64,000 bases of DNA from Clytia hemisphaerica (GCA_902728285.1 CACVBU010000363.1:62001-126000), one strand, 5' to 3'; positions 33,042 through 44,344 are shown, numbered from the stretch's first letter. A program made the numbers and translations. Notes: generated by a model not told the origin, from the sequence alone.

Positions 33042-33374
33042 TTTAGAAATTTTAAGGTGCCTTTTATTAAGAAATCAATTGCTAGAAATAAACAAATAAA
33101 TTATCATTTTACAGAACTCATCAAGATATCCTTATTCAAGTAAGAGTAGATTTAAGGTTTTAACGTGATTGTAATAAAAAGCTGTACAAAGATTCTAAAG
33201 AAAAATGTATGGAAAGTATCTGTGTATGGTCAACACAGTTAACAAAGTCCAAAAAAAATAACTACTAATCATAATGATTTAATATCTGCTAGAAAATTTC
33301 AAGCTATCTACAAAACAAACAAAAACATAAAAATATGCCAATAAAACATTTGGAATAGAAAAATTATTCGATTG

Positions 33375-33632
33375 TTATTCGTTTGAATTCCTTGGAGGAG
33401 CAGGAGGTATTGGTGGTAACCCCTGGCGACGTCGTTCAGCTTTCAACTTATTGAATTCTTTCTTACAGTTGCGGTAAGCTTCAAAATAGTCCTCACATTT
33501 GTCTTTATCATAACCGTTATCCGATAGACATTTGTAAGACGCATTAGCCTCATCCAAACAAAAATTAACACCACGGTCAGTCCATTTACGCGGGGTACCT
33601 GGACGCTGTGGTGTCCTTGCCTCTCCAGACAT
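33375..33632 (-). CDS. CHCHD7: CHCHD7/COX23-like twin-CX9C protein
   Basis: Intronless, 85 residues, the same size as human CHCHD7. It has two CX9C motifs (CLDEANASYKC and CEDYFEAYRNC) that form the disulfide-bonded helical hairpin of proteins imported by the MIA40 pathway into the mitochondrial intermembrane space. The YDKDKCEDYF and YRNCKKEFN segments match the CHCHD7 pattern. A basic RRQGLPP-type tail is followed by a proline-rich C-terminus. COX23, the yeast homologue, is linked to cytochrome c oxidase assembly; that role is inferred here. It lies 334 bp upstream of TSFM on the same strand. Confidence 0.9.
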   Translation of the reverse strand: MSGEARTPQRPGTPRKWTDRGVNFCLDEANASYKCLSDNGYDKDKCEDYFEAYRNCKKEFNKLKAERRRQGLPPIPPAPPRNSNE

Positions 33633-34019
33633 CTATTTGCACAAATTATATATTTTTGTTGTTTTTACTTTAATTTGTGCTGAAAGTAAAAGAAAGAGAA
33701 ACATGCATAATATAATAGATATAAGAAAAAAAATGGTCAACTGTTCAGGTTTTTAAAGACACTTTACATAAAATATTGAAATACAAAAACAAACAGAAAA
33801 GGTAGAAAATTCTCAAAAAAAAAAAGTTTTATGTAACAAAAGTGACAAAAAAGGTATTTTTTTTGAATAAAACTTTTAGGGTATCCATGACTCGTAACAA
33901 AATCAATTTTTTTATCAATTAAAAAATGTTGTATCTTCTTAAGTTTTACAAGCATAATCTAAAGTGTGGTTAAATAAAATAATAATAATAAAAACAACAA
34001 TGACACCAATGGTGGATAT

Positions 34020-34262
34020 GTCCCTTGTATATATTGTATCTGAGAATACTGAATAAGCCTATTGCAAAATCAAAGTCACATAGTACATACTCTATTGTTT
34101 ATTCATATCCATGCAATTTGGAATTGGGTTGAGTAAAAACAGTCCCATGTATATTGTAGATCTAAGAATACTGAATAAACGTATTGCAAAATCAAAGCCA
34201 CAATAGCACTCTACTGTTTATTTAAATCCATGCAATTTTGATTTTTGGTAAACTAAAAACAA
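34020..34262. repeat. Tandem duplication (two ~121-bp copies) after POLR2C
   Basis: Copy A (34020-34140) and copy B (34141-34262) share ATACTGAATAA, TATTGCAAAATCAAAG, CTGTTTATT and ATCCATGCAATTT blocks. They occupy the presumed POLR2C 3' UTR, and each brings a potential AATAAA on the minus strand. Confidence 0.7.
34217..34222 (-). terminator. Poly(A) signal AATAAA for POLR2C
   Basis: AATAAA on the minus strand, 45 nt after the POLR2C stop codon, inside the second copy of the tandem duplication. The first copy offers another at about 34098. Confidence 0.5.
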
Positions 34263-34266
34263 GACA

Positions 34267-35088
34267 TCAAATGGCTAAAACATCAGCTGCAATTTCATGA
34301 CTGTGTTGTGTTTGCAAGTCACTCAGTTTCTTTTTCAAAACAGAAAGTCCAGACAAGATAATTCTTTCAGGTCTCAGTGACCCAGATGTTTCGACATTGA
34401 AAAAGAACTTGTTTGGTTTAGCACCAACATCAAAATCACCTTGTGTTTGATCCTCGTCAAGTTGTGAATATTCACTTTTAGGCCATTCCTCTGGTCTTGG
34501 ATATGTTGTATGTCTCATCACATTATCAGGATCATACTCAAAAGCCACTCCAGCTGTTGGATTCCATTTGGCATGCTCTTTACCAAACCCTTTTTTGGCA
34601 TAAGCACGTAATTTCAGTTCTTGACCTTTTCGAAGCTTCAAAATAATAATATCGTTATTTTCCTGCATGTCACTATCATCATCTTTGTTTTGAGAAGTAA
34701 CTGGAACAATTTTTGGGTTAGCTGATATCAAATCACGGCTTGTTATACGTCTTGTTGTATCTTCAGTGCATTTGACCTCAAGAGTGAATTCTACAGAACA
34801 CTCAGGGCAAAAATCAATACATGTGCAATCTCTGGAGTAGCTCATCCCCTCGACTGATTCATCACATGTTAAAGGAATCAAACCAACACGATGGGCTATA
34901 AATTCATCATGTAGTACTGAAGTATTATTTTCAATTTGAACCCAATCAATTGCAATAGTTGGGACTTCTGAAATGAAGATCCTTCTCAAACCATTTGCCA
35001 TGGACAAATCAGTATCCTCAAGTGTGAATTTGATATTTTCATCACTCAGTTCTGATATTTTGACTTTTGGTTGACTAGCGTAAGGCAT
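34267..35088 (-). CDS. POLR2C: DNA-directed RNA polymerase II subunit RPB3
   Basis: Intronless, 273 residues (human 275), collinear throughout. The N-terminal dimerisation domain has [20 protein letters not shown] and [20 protein letters not shown]. The zinc-binding loop [10 protein letters not shown] follows, then the insert domain ending [20 protein letters not shown], the conserved [19 protein letters not shown], and the C-terminal dimerisation helix ([15 protein letters not shown]). RPB3 pairs with RPB11 in the polymerase II assembly platform. The start codon is the family's usual MPYA. The lack of introns is notable in this intron-rich region. Confidence 0.97.
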   Translation of the reverse strand: MPYASQPKVKISELSDENIKFTLEDTDLSMANGLRRIFISEVPTIAIDWVQIENNTSVLHDEFIAHRVGLIPLTCDESVEGMSYSRDCTCIDFCPECSVEFTLEVKCTEDTTRRITSRDLISANPKIVPVTSQNKDDDSDMQENNDIIILKLRKGQELKLRAYAKKGFGKEHAKWNPTAGVAFEYDPDNVMRHTTYPRPEEWPKSEYSQLDEDQTQGDFDVGAKPNKFFFNVETSGSLRPERIILSGLSVLKKKLSDLQTQHSHEIAADVLAI

Positions 35089-35705
35089 CTTTCTCAGGAG
35101 GGTTCAATGATAATTGTATATGGTAGTTTTAGCTGAAACATAATGTCAAAATGGTCAAGGTTCTAGGCTAAAAGAGTTTTGCCAGAAACCAAATTAAGAT
35201 AAACCCAAAAACCCTCTGAGCTTCACAAAAGCAGATAGTTTACAGGAATCTAAATTCAAAAAAATTCAAGAACTGTTTTTGAAACATTTGAAATGAATAG
35301 GATTGGCAGTTTTGAATAGCTATTTTACCAAAAACCAGACTTACGACCTGTAGTTGAATACTTTTGAAAACCTACGTATATCTGTTCTCTGTTATTATCA
35401 TGTGTACCTGGGTTGGTAACTTTGCAACATTCCCAATTAAGATTGATTTTTGCAATGCTGTCCCAACTTACCACTGTAAACCACCAAAACTTTTAACACT
35501 GTTGCAGAATTTGACAATGCAGAAATAGCAGAATTTTTCAGCACTGCGATTCTTTACAATTTCCATCAGTTTTCAGAACTAACGACTGATGTGGTGGTTG
35601 GTGTAAACAGGCTGAAAGTATTTGAATTTTATCTGATCAAAATCAGTCTAGGATTAGGAATCCTCTAAATTATACACTTAACTTCTGAGATCTAAACTCT
35701 CAATT
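35089..35705. other. Upstream region of POLR2C, no gene seen
   Basis: About 600 bp of AT-rich sequence between POLR2C and the nested transposon block. It presumably includes the POLR2C promoter, but no TATA box or other site stands out. Confidence 0.4.
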
Positions 35706-36241
35706 ACCGTCAACTGCTCTAATTTGAGACGATTGGTCGAATTTGGGACTGGTTGATAGAATAAGAGAACGCCCGCCGCCTAACCACCTATTGCCTGATG
35801 GGATTAACAAATAGCGAGTGTGTGACTTGCTGCGCGAGTGACGTTAAACGCTCCATCGTTTTGCCACTAATTTGGTCTTCTTCGTTCCAGACATTCGCGT
35901 GTGTTCCACTACGAATTTTTTTTCATATTTCTATTTAAAAGCCTACTCGGTGCGAAAGAGAAGTCGTGTATTTTTTAATATGCCGTTCATTAACTCAAAA
36001 TTTTATTTTTTTTCTTTATTGAAACAAAGACACGTGTACACTACAAACATAAATTACAAAACATTACTTAAACATAAAATATAGTCCCTCCCCCCGCTAG
36101 GAACTAACGTTATATCGTCAGAGGTACTAGACTATGTAAAAGAAGACTAAAAAAAAAAAAAAATAAGTAAATAAAAAAGAAATCTTGGAGAAGGAAGCTA
36201 CAATTGTTAGGTAAAAGCCTAAAATAAAGCACCACTAAACC

Positions 36242-36515
36242 TGATACTTTTACCTTTAGACTATCTATAAACTAACTAAATAATAGCTGTGGAGGAGCTT
36301 GGAATTATACAAGTGAAATTGTACATTGTTGTTTTATGGTTTCATTGTTGGAGTTATTTATATTGAAGTCGTGTTATATTGTTTTATGGTTAAACGTTAC
36401 TCGTGTTGTGGAGTTGATAATTGTTAATTGTTTTATTGGAGAAATATTGTTTATTGTTTTGTTGGAGATATTGTTTTATGGTTACCAACAACAAGGTAAC
36501 TTACTTCAATTTTCA
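36242..36515 (+). repeat. 5' LTR of copia element
   Basis: 274 bp, starting TGATAC and ending TTTTCA. It differs from the 3' LTR by about two substitutions and one indel, so insertion was recent. It is preceded by the 5-bp target duplication AAACC (36237-36241). Confidence 0.9.
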
Positions 36516-36526
36516 TGGTAGCAGAG
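36516..36526 (+). promoter_or_regulatory. Primer-binding site, initiator-tRNA-Met type
   Basis: TGGTAGCAGAG directly follows the 5' LTR and is complementary to the 3' end of metazoan initiator methionine tRNA, the usual copia primer. Confidence 0.8.
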
Positions 36527-36530
36527 AAAA

Positions 36531-38137
36531 ATGGCAACATCAGCATCATATAATAAAGCTCCTCCTCTGCTATCCCAAAGTAAGAACTATGAGGATTGGA
36601 AGAAATTAATTGGAATTTGGACGGAGCTTACAACATTAGACAAAAAGAAGCAAGGACCGTCCCTTGTACTCATCACTCTTGACGGGAAATCACAAGAAGC
36701 TGTATTGGAACTTTCGAGAGAGCAGATATCTTCTGAAGATGGAGTTCAAAACATCATCAATAGGCTTGATAAGATCTATGCAAAGGATAAGTTGACAGAA
36801 AAGTTTGATGTCATTGAGAAATTTGAGACTTATAGACGAACAAAAGAGAAGAAGATACGAGATTTTCTAACAGAATTTGACAAAAGATATTATAAGATAA
36901 AGAACTATATTAACTACCCAGATGATCTGCTAGCATACCGGCTTCTAAAAGCTGCCAATCTCGACAATTCTCATGAAAGACTCATAAAAGCAACAATAAC
37001 GGATTTAGTTTACGAAGATGTGAGACAAAAGCTAATAAAAGTTTTTGCAGAAGAGTCTATCGAAGGAGATTTAGAAAGCAGTATGTCTTCTGTAAAAATC
37101 AAGTCAGAGCCTGCGTTTTATACAAATGAGGCCCACCCAGACGATTACCAACCAACATCATCAGATGAAGAAGGTGTGTATTATGTTAAACGTAATTACA
37201 ACCAAAGATTTTCCTCACCAAAATTCAATAAAAAAGGAAACAATTGGCGCCAGGAGAAACCTGCTGTTCGAACTAAGGCAGATTATTCGAGAAAACCTGG
37301 CAAAAATCCACTTGACAAGAATGGCCGTGTTTCTAGATGTGTGATATGTGAAAGCGTATACCATTGGCAACAAGACTGCCCAGAGAAACAAAATGATACG
37401 TACATGGTACATGAAATCGTCCTTCATAATGAAAGCAACAAACCAGGTCAACTTAAACATCTAGTATCAGAAACTTGGAATTGTGGCTTGCTCGATTGTG
37501 GTGCCAGTAAGACGGTTTGTGGAGATGTTTGGCTTGATCAATATGTCAACTCTTTATCTGATGAAGAAAAGAGAGAGGTAAAGCATCATCACAGTAAAAG
37601 CCTATATCGCTTCGGAGACGGAGAACAAGTCCAGGCTTGTGGAAGAGTCTCAATCCCTGCTATTATCGGCAACACAAAGGTCAAGATAAACACAGACGTC
37701 ATACCAAAGGACTTACCCTTGTTACTATCAAAATCATTCATGAAAAGAGCTGACATGATCCTGGATTTTCAGAATGACAGTGCAAATGCATTGGGGGAAA
37801 CTGTTCACCTAGCAACAACTTCAAGTGGACATTATACCATTCCTCTGACCAAACCACGTCAAATAATTGCTTCAATAGACAAGCCTTTTGAATGCAATTT
37901 TGTTTTCATTTCGAAAGAGGACAAAAACATGCCCTCAATTGCTGAAAAACTTCACCGGCAGTTTGCTCACCCATCTCTCAATCAAATCTTGTCTCTTATC
38001 AATAAAGCAGGGGCACCATGGAGTAACAACAAGGAGTTGATATCAGAAATCAAAAGAGTAGACAAGGAATGTACAACATGCCAAATCTACAGAAGATCAC
38101 CACCTCGTCCTGTTGTTGGATTACCCATGGCATCAAA
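36531..38137 (+). CDS. Copia Gag-protease-integrase N-terminus
   Basis: The frame opens 5 nt after the primer-binding site. In order: a Gag capsid-like helical region (LSREQISSEDGVQNIINRLD; RDFLTEFDKRYYKI); a zinc knuckle (CVICESVYHWQQDC, residues ~270-285); an aspartic protease site (LLDCGASKTVCG, ~320); and the GAG-pre-integrase zinc-binding region (LHRQFAHPS ... CTTC, ~475-515). It stops being retrotransposon-like at 38137, where another element is inserted. The frame runs 97 nt into that element before ending at 38234. Confidence 0.9.
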
Positions 38138-38188
38138 GTTGACGTCAAATACAAAACTGGACGGTTGTCGTCTGAAAAATGCACAAAG

Positions 38189-41100
38189 ATGGCGGAAAAA
38201 ATTCAAGAAAATAATCAAAAATCACCATCAATAAACGACTTTTGCAGCCCGTCAAAGTGCATCATTAATGAAGAAAACGCACTAAAAGATACCCTACAAT
38301 GCAGGAAGTGCCACCGTTTAGTCCATTATCTTTGTACAGAACTGCCACTTTACCAGATCCAGATATGCTTGTCATACAAATCAAGAAGTTTCCAGTGTCA
38401 AAACTGTACCAAAATCGCACCACAGGTAATGGAAAGGTATAATTCAAATGAAACATCAAAAATTGAAGGATTCAAAAACGAAATCAAAGCTTGTGAGAAT
38501 ATAATGAAAAGGCAAGACGAAGAAATAAACCATTTGAAAGCACAAGACGTCAATGTTATGGTCAACGAAATGAAAGAAACTATCGACACCAGAATAACCA
38601 CGCTTGAAAAGAAGATTGAAAGCATCATCGAAAAGAAAGAAGAGAAAAGACCACCAATGAGCTACGCTAAAATCACATCCAAACACATCGAGAAAAACAT
38701 TGGAGATGCGATTCGAAAAGAAAAACAGGAAGAGCAGCTGATTCGATCTACAGCACGCAACCTAATTTTTCATGGGATTGATGAATCGACAGATGAAACT
38801 GAAGAAGAAACAAGCTAGATGCTGAATGGACCTACCTGATGATGAAAGTTAGATAGCAATGCAAGGAGAAAAATGAAAAAAAAATCAGTCAGAAAGCATA
38901 ACGCAAGAAATTCATCATTGATTGATGGTAGGGGGAGAGGAAAGGGTTGTAGGGAAAAAAATAAATAGAAAGTTCTGGTCGCAAAAATCAGTTTTATTGA
39001 CAATTGAATCATGCTTGATGGTGAGCATTGTTATCAATAATGTTTTTGTGTGAAAAACATAGAAAATATAAGGAAAGAATCCAATGAAAATCTGCAAAAA
39101 CGGCGATTTCCGGAATTTTCAACCGGAAAAAAAATTTTCTCAAAAATCGAACTCGGCCATGTTTTGAGCATTGCGAATACGCATCTTTCTGCAAAAAATC
39201 AGAAAAAACTAAAAATAAAAATTCGAGAAAATGTCAAAAAACCGGTTTTTCCGGCATATTTCCGGCATTTTCGGCCGGAAAAAAAAGTTTTTCGAAAATC
39301 GGGCTCCGTCACATTTTAGGTATTGTCATATTGCGTCAGTGTGCAAAATTTCATAAAAAATATAAAGTACAGCTCGAGAAATTCAAGAAATACTGTCTTT
39401 CCGGCGAAAATGGGTTGTTCCAGCGACTTTTAAAATAGTTCTGGCTTCAAAAATCAATTTTATTGAAAATTGAAACATGCTTGATGGTGGGCATTGCTAT
39501 TAATAATGTTTTTCAATGAAAAAAAACAGGATTTGAATGAAAAAACAACCAATTATAAGGAAAAAGTCCAATGAAAATCTAGAAAAACGGCGATTTCCGG
39601 CATATTTCAGGCATTTTCGACCATTTTCTCAAAAATCGGTCTCGGCCATGTTTTGGGCATTGTTAATACGCATCTTTGAGCAAAAAATCAGAAAAAACTA
39701 ATGATAAAATCTCGAGAAAATGCCAAAAAAACAGTTTTTCCGGTATATTTCCGGCATTTTCGGCCGGAAATGAATTTTTTTCGAAAATCGGGCTTCGTCA
39801 CAATTTAGGTATTGACATTTTGCATCAGTGTCCAAAATTTCATAAAAAAATAGAAAGTACAGCTCAAGAAATTCAAGAAATACCGTTTTTCCGGCGAAAA
39901 TCGGCTGTTCCGGCGATTTTTAGAAAGTTCTGGCTTCAAAAATCAGATTTATTGACAATTGAATCATGCTTGATCGTGGACATTGCTATTAATAATGTTT
40001 TTGTGTGAAAAAACAACGAAATATAAGGAAAAAGTCTGATGAAAATCTGCAAAAACGGCGATTTCCGGTATGTTTCCGGCATTTTAGACCGGTAAAGATT
40101 TTTTCTCAAAAATCGGACTCAGCCAAGTTTTGGGCATTGCTAATACGCATCTTTGTGCAAAAAATCAGAAAAAACTAATGATGAAATCTTGAGAAAATGC
40201 CAAAAAACCGGTTTTTCCGGCATATTTCCGGCATTTTCGGCCGGAAAAGTACGTTAATTGAAAATCAGGCTCTGTCATATTTTAGGTATTGCCATTTTGC
40301 ATCAGTGTGCAAAATTTCATGAAAAAATATAAAGTACAGCTCGAGAAATTCAAGAAATACCGTTTTTCCGGCGAAAATAGGCTGTTCCAGCGATTTTTAG
40401 AAAGTTCCGGCTTCAAAAATCACTTTTATTGACAATTAAACCATGCTTGATGGTGGGCATTGCTATCAATAATGTTTTTGTGTGAAAAAACAACGAAATA
40501 TAAGGAAAAAGTCCGATGAAAATCTGCAAAAACGGCGATTTCCGGGATATTTCCGGCATTTTCAGCCGGAATAGAATTTTTCTCAAAAATCGGACTAGGC
40601 CATGTTTTAGACATTGTTAATACGCATGTTTGTGCAAAAAATCAGAAAAAACTAATGATGAAATCTCGAGAAAATGCCAAAAAACCGGTTTTTCCGGCAT
40701 ATTTCCGGCATTTTCGGCCGGAAATGATTTTTTTTCGAAAATCGGGCTCCGTCACATTTTGGGCATTACCATTTTGCATCTTTGTGCCAAAAATTAGGAA
40801 AAACTAATGAGCCAATCCCGAGAAAAGCTAGTAACGAACGGACGAACGGACGAACGGACGAACGGACGAACGGACGAACGAACGAACGAACAGAGGTTAA
40901 TTTATAGGACCTCCACCGGGGTAGGTCCAACAAAAATCGAGGACGAAGAATTTATCCATGACAAAATTATTGGCCAGCGGCTCCATCTGAGGAATATAAA
41001 GATTACCGAGACGCAGCGGATCGGGAAATTTACGAAAGAAAGAGAAGATAAAGCGAGATACCGACCAATTAAAGTCACATTTACGAACGAAGAGGACAAG

Positions 41101-41322
41101 AACACAGTGTTGCAAGCAACAACAAAAGAAAAAGGCTTTCCTTACCGAGTGACAGAGGATTTGACCAAAAATGAAAGACAGATAATTAAAGAATGGTGTA
41201 AGGAAGCCGAAAAAATGAATGCTAAAATCAAGGAAGACAACACAAAATGGAAAGTCCGGGGGAGCCCGCGAAAAAAACTCTATTTCAAAAAGATCATTGT
41301 AAAAAGTACGAGCGGTTTATAG
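38189..41322 (+). pseudogene. LINE ORF1 protein (PHD-like finger, coiled coil, RRM-like), split by a transposon
   Basis: Two coding parts, 38189-38813 and 40930-41322. Part 1 begins MAEKIQENNQ, has a cysteine/histidine cluster (LQCRKCHRLVHYLC ... CQNC) resembling a PHD-type finger, then a charged coiled coil (MKETIDTRITTLEKKIESII). Part 2 has RRM-like and C-terminal ORF1 sequence (RLHLRNIKITETQRIGKF ... YRPIKVTFTNEEDK). The parts rejoin in frame at the ACA(A) target duplication once the transposon at 38814-40929 is subtracted. Such ORF1 proteins bind RNA in LINE ribonucleoproteins. Confidence 0.75.
38814..40929 (+). mobile_element. TGGACCTACC-type DNA transposon, copy 2 (2.1 kb, internal tandem repeats)
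   Basis: Left end GCTAGATGCTGAATGGACC, right end GGTAGGTCCA; the inner TGGACCTACC/GGTAGGTCCA pair is inverted. It is flanked by ACA(A) (38810-38813, 40930-40933). The interior is about four tandem copies of a 468-487-bp unit (ATGAAAATCT at 39084, 39571, 40039 and 40516) rich in CCGGCATTTTCGGCCGG palindromes, then an ACGAACGG microsatellite (about 40845-40890). No transposase. Confidence 0.85.
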
Positions 41323-41387
41323 AGGCCCATGTGTCTTCACGGTGGCTTGCAAACCTGTAAAGCTTTATTATATTATATTATATCAAA

Positions 41388-42639
41388 ATTTCTTGAAACA
41401 GTTGCCATGGACTTGAAATTCTACGATAAGAAAATAATTCTCCATCTTATCGATATGTGTACTCGCTTGTCAGCTGCAACGACTATAAAGGATAAAAATC
41501 CGACCACAGTCATTGAGGCAATACTAAAAACGTGGATATCCGTCTATGGCTCATGTGAGAAGTTCCTCGTGGATAATGGAGGTGAGTTTGCAAATGAGGA
41601 ATTAATCAATCTAGCAGAACAGTTTGGAATCACGATAAAGACTACTGCGGCTGAATCTCCCTGGTCAAATGGCATTGTAGAAAGACATAATCAAACACTT
41701 TCCAACATGCTTGATAAAGTACTAAACGATACAAAGTGCAGCATTAACACTGCCCTTTATTGGTGTGTAAATGCAAAGAATTCACTGCATAACGCACATG
41801 GATTTACCCCATACCAATTATCTATTGGAACGAATCCACAGTTGCCTTCACTAATAGATGATAAACTACCGGCTTTATCAGGGAAACCAGCCACACAAAT
41901 GATGAAAGAAAACCTTGAAGTACTTCACAAAGCAAGAGAAGCCTTTATTGCAAGCGAACACTCAGAGAGAATACGTCGCGCTTTAGCCCACAACATTAGG
42001 ACTTCAGGAGAAATCAAGTACCTTACAGGAGATCGTGTATACTACAAGAGAAATGATAGCAACGAATGGAAGGGTCCTGGAACTGTGCTTGGTCAGGACG
42101 GTCAGCAAATTCTAGTCAAACATGGGAGTCACTATGTTCGTGTTCATCCTTGTCGCGCTAAATTGGTACATGAAAACGACAAACCTATTCATTCAGAGGA
42201 GAAAACGGAAACAGAGACGACCATTACCACTGAAGAAAGACTCCCAAGATTAAACATTCCAAACGTGAGCCATCAATCATCAGAAGAATCAGAATCAGAC
42301 GTAGAAGATTCTCTAACACCCATCAATAATGATCCACCAACTACACCTACCCAGCAATTACAAACTCAATCCACTTCAGTTGAGACACACAATCCTCCTC
42401 AAAAGGAACAACTTAAACTGAAACCGAATCTTTGTCTCAAGAATAAAGACAACGATGGAGAGTGGCAAAAGGCCCGAATCCTTTCAATGGCAGGAAAAGT
42501 TGGGGGAAAGCACGAAAGCTGGTTCAATGTAGAGACAGAAACTGGGATGAAGAGATCAATAAACTTTGCAAAGATCAAAGACATTGAAATTGATGAAAGT
42601 CCCGAAGAAGTTACTCTGATTGCCAACAATGATAAATAG
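41388..42639 (+). CDS. Copia integrase core and linker
   Basis: This continues the pol frame after the inserted retroelement. The catalytic core shows AMDLKFYDKK, IDMCTRLSAA, FLVDNGGEFAN and SPWSNGIVERHN, carrying the DDE residues (D, D, E in AMD / VDNGGEF / GIVERHNQ). A hydrophilic Ser/Thr/Glu-rich linker leads to the stop TAG at 42637. The open frame upstream to 41329 belongs to the inserted element's tail. Confidence 0.88.
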
Positions 42640-44102
42640 TCAGAGCAAAATCAAAGGAGCTGCAATCATGGATTGACAACTCAGTATACACTGAAGTACC
42701 TGATCAAGGTCAGAAAACCATCAGCCTGAGATGGGTGGTAACACCAAAATTAATTGATGGACAACCTTCAGTCAAGGCAAGGCTTGTGGCCCGTGGATTC
42801 GAAGAAATACAAAACTTCAAGACAGATAGTCCTACCTGTTCAAAGGAAGGATTACGATTAGCATTGACGATTATTGCATCAAACAATTGGACACTCAACT
42901 CCCTAGATGTCAAAACTGCCTTCCTTCAAGGGAAGGAAATTGATCGAGAAGTGTTTGTTCAACCACCAAAGGAAGCCAACACCAAGTACCTTTGGAGACT
43001 TTCCAAAACCGTATACGGCCTTGCTGACGCAAGCCGTAGCTGGTATTTAAAATTAAGAAGTGAGCTTATCAAACTTGGTGGAAAGCCCATCGATTTAGAT
43101 CAAGGGATTTTCATCTGGTCATCTAATGCATCATTAATTGGAATATTAGTGTGCTTTGTTGATGATGTGATTTGGGCAGGAAGCACTACCTTCACAAATA
43201 CTATATCAAAGCTAAAGGGCATCTTCAGGACCAGTAGCGAACACGTGCAACACTTCAAATACATTGGCATTAATCTCAACCAACACGAGGATGGAACTAT
43301 TACCATCAGTCAAAGTGATTACGTCACAGAATTGGAACCAATCACTCTAGAATCAGAGAGAATGAAGTGCGTAAACGATGATCCAATCAATGAAATTGAA
43401 AGGACTAAATTGAGGCAAACACTTGGTAAGCTCAATTGGTTGGCATGTATGTCAAGACCAGAAATCAGCTTCACGGTAAGCGATTTGTCATCAAGAACAA
43501 GAACAGCCACAATATCTGACATCAAACTTGTTAACAAGACGATAAAGTTCGTAAAAGCTCACACCTGTCACATGACGGTGCCAAAACTGAATTTGAATAG
43601 CTTGAGCATCAAGGTATTCACTGACGCCAGCTTTAACAACATTGAAGGTGGTCAAAGTCAAGGTGGCTACATTGTCTTCTTAACTGATGGCTCAGGAAAA
43701 TCATCACCGATTTCTTGGAGCTCAAACAAGGTTCGTCGAGTAGTCCGATCAACTCTTGCAGCCAAGACACTAGCTTCTGTAGATGGTGCAGACACAGCGT
43801 TTTTCTTGGCAAAAATGATTAAAGAATTCTTGTCCAAGACACCAGAAGTTGTCTGCCTAACTGATAGCAGATCACTCTTTGAATGTGCCGGTTCAACAAA
43901 GGCAGTGACTGACAGACGACTCCGTGTAGAGATAAATGCTCTACGTCAAATGATCAATACTGACGAAATTATCCTGCAATGGATTGGCGGAAGTCATCAA
44001 CTGGCCAACGTTCTGACAAAGAAAGGCGCATCCCCCTTTTCCCTAATGGAAGTGCTTGAATCAGGGGATTCGACATCGGTCGTAATTAATGGTGAACAAT
44101 AA
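42636..44102 (+). CDS. Copia reverse transcriptase and RNase H
   Basis: Open from 42636 in the -1 frame relative to integrase. It starts with the family region KSKELQSWIDNSVYTEVP and continues through ISLRWVVTPK, KARLVARGFEE and LDVKTAFLQG. The catalytic FVDDVIWAG follows, then RNase H (KVFTDASFNN ... AAKTLASVDGADTAF ... LTDSRSLFE). The ISxRWV motif resembles GalEA-type copia elements of aquatic invertebrates (from memory, not checked). No ATG begins this frame; expression would need a frameshift, or the shift is a mutation. Confidence 0.88.
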   Translation: MVRAKSKELQSWIDNSVYTEVPDQGQKTISLRWVVTPKLIDGQPSVKARLVARGFEEIQNFKTDSPTCSKEGLRLALTIIASNNWTLNSLDVKTAFLQGKEIDREVFVQPPKEANTKYLWRLSKTVYGLADASRSWYLKLRSELIKLGGKPIDLDQGIFIWSSNASLIGILVCFVDDVIWAGSTTFTNTISKLKGIFRTSSEHVQHFKYIGINLNQHEDGTITISQSDYVTELEPITLESERMKCVNDDPINEIERTKLRQTLGKLNWLACMSRPEISFTVSDLSSRTRTATISDIKLVNKTIKFVKAHTCHMTVPKLNLNSLSIKVFTDASFNNIEGGQSQGGYIVFLTDGSGKSSPISWSSNKVRRVVRSTLAAKTLASVDGADTAFFLAKMIKEFLSKTPEVVCLTDSRSLFECAGSTKAVTDRRLRVEINALRQMINTDEIILQWIGGSHQLANVLTKKGASPFSLMEVLESGDSTSVVINGEQ

Positions 44103-44344
44103 CCACATCACCATTGTTCGTGTTAAAACAAAAACAAAAAACAAGAAAAACAAAAAAACAACGGGTAGAAGTTATCACGCTATAAGTGTTAGACATTTGT
44201 TACGATAGACATTTGAGATTAAAGAGCCATCCGAGATTGAAGAAACATTCACTTTCAGGAAACAGCAAACCGTGAGACTGTGGCCTGATTATTTTGTGAA
44301 TGTAATTGACATGGTTCAAAAATTACTATCGGTTCAAGGACAAT

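Larger units (their letters stand above)
38138..41381 (+). mobile_element. Non-LTR, ORF1-only retroelement with (TTATA)-type tail
   Basis: It is bounded by the target duplication ATCAAA (38132-38137 and 41382-41387). It ends in a TTATTATATTATATTATAT tail, as LINE families with microsatellite tails do. It carries an ORF1 but no reverse transcriptase, so it is either a LINE deletion derivative or a non-autonomous family. Removing it plus one target copy restores the copia integrase frame exactly. Confidence 0.8.

Noticed and set aside
33764-33955. 63-aa minus-strand frame between CHCHD7 and POLR2C
   Set aside because: Phe/Lys-rich low-complexity sequence with no family resemblance; most likely 3' UTR.
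40807-41322. Single 171-aa protein
   Set aside because: The first ~40 residues are translation of the transposon end and its ACGAACGG microsatellite; only 40930-41322 is LINE ORF1.
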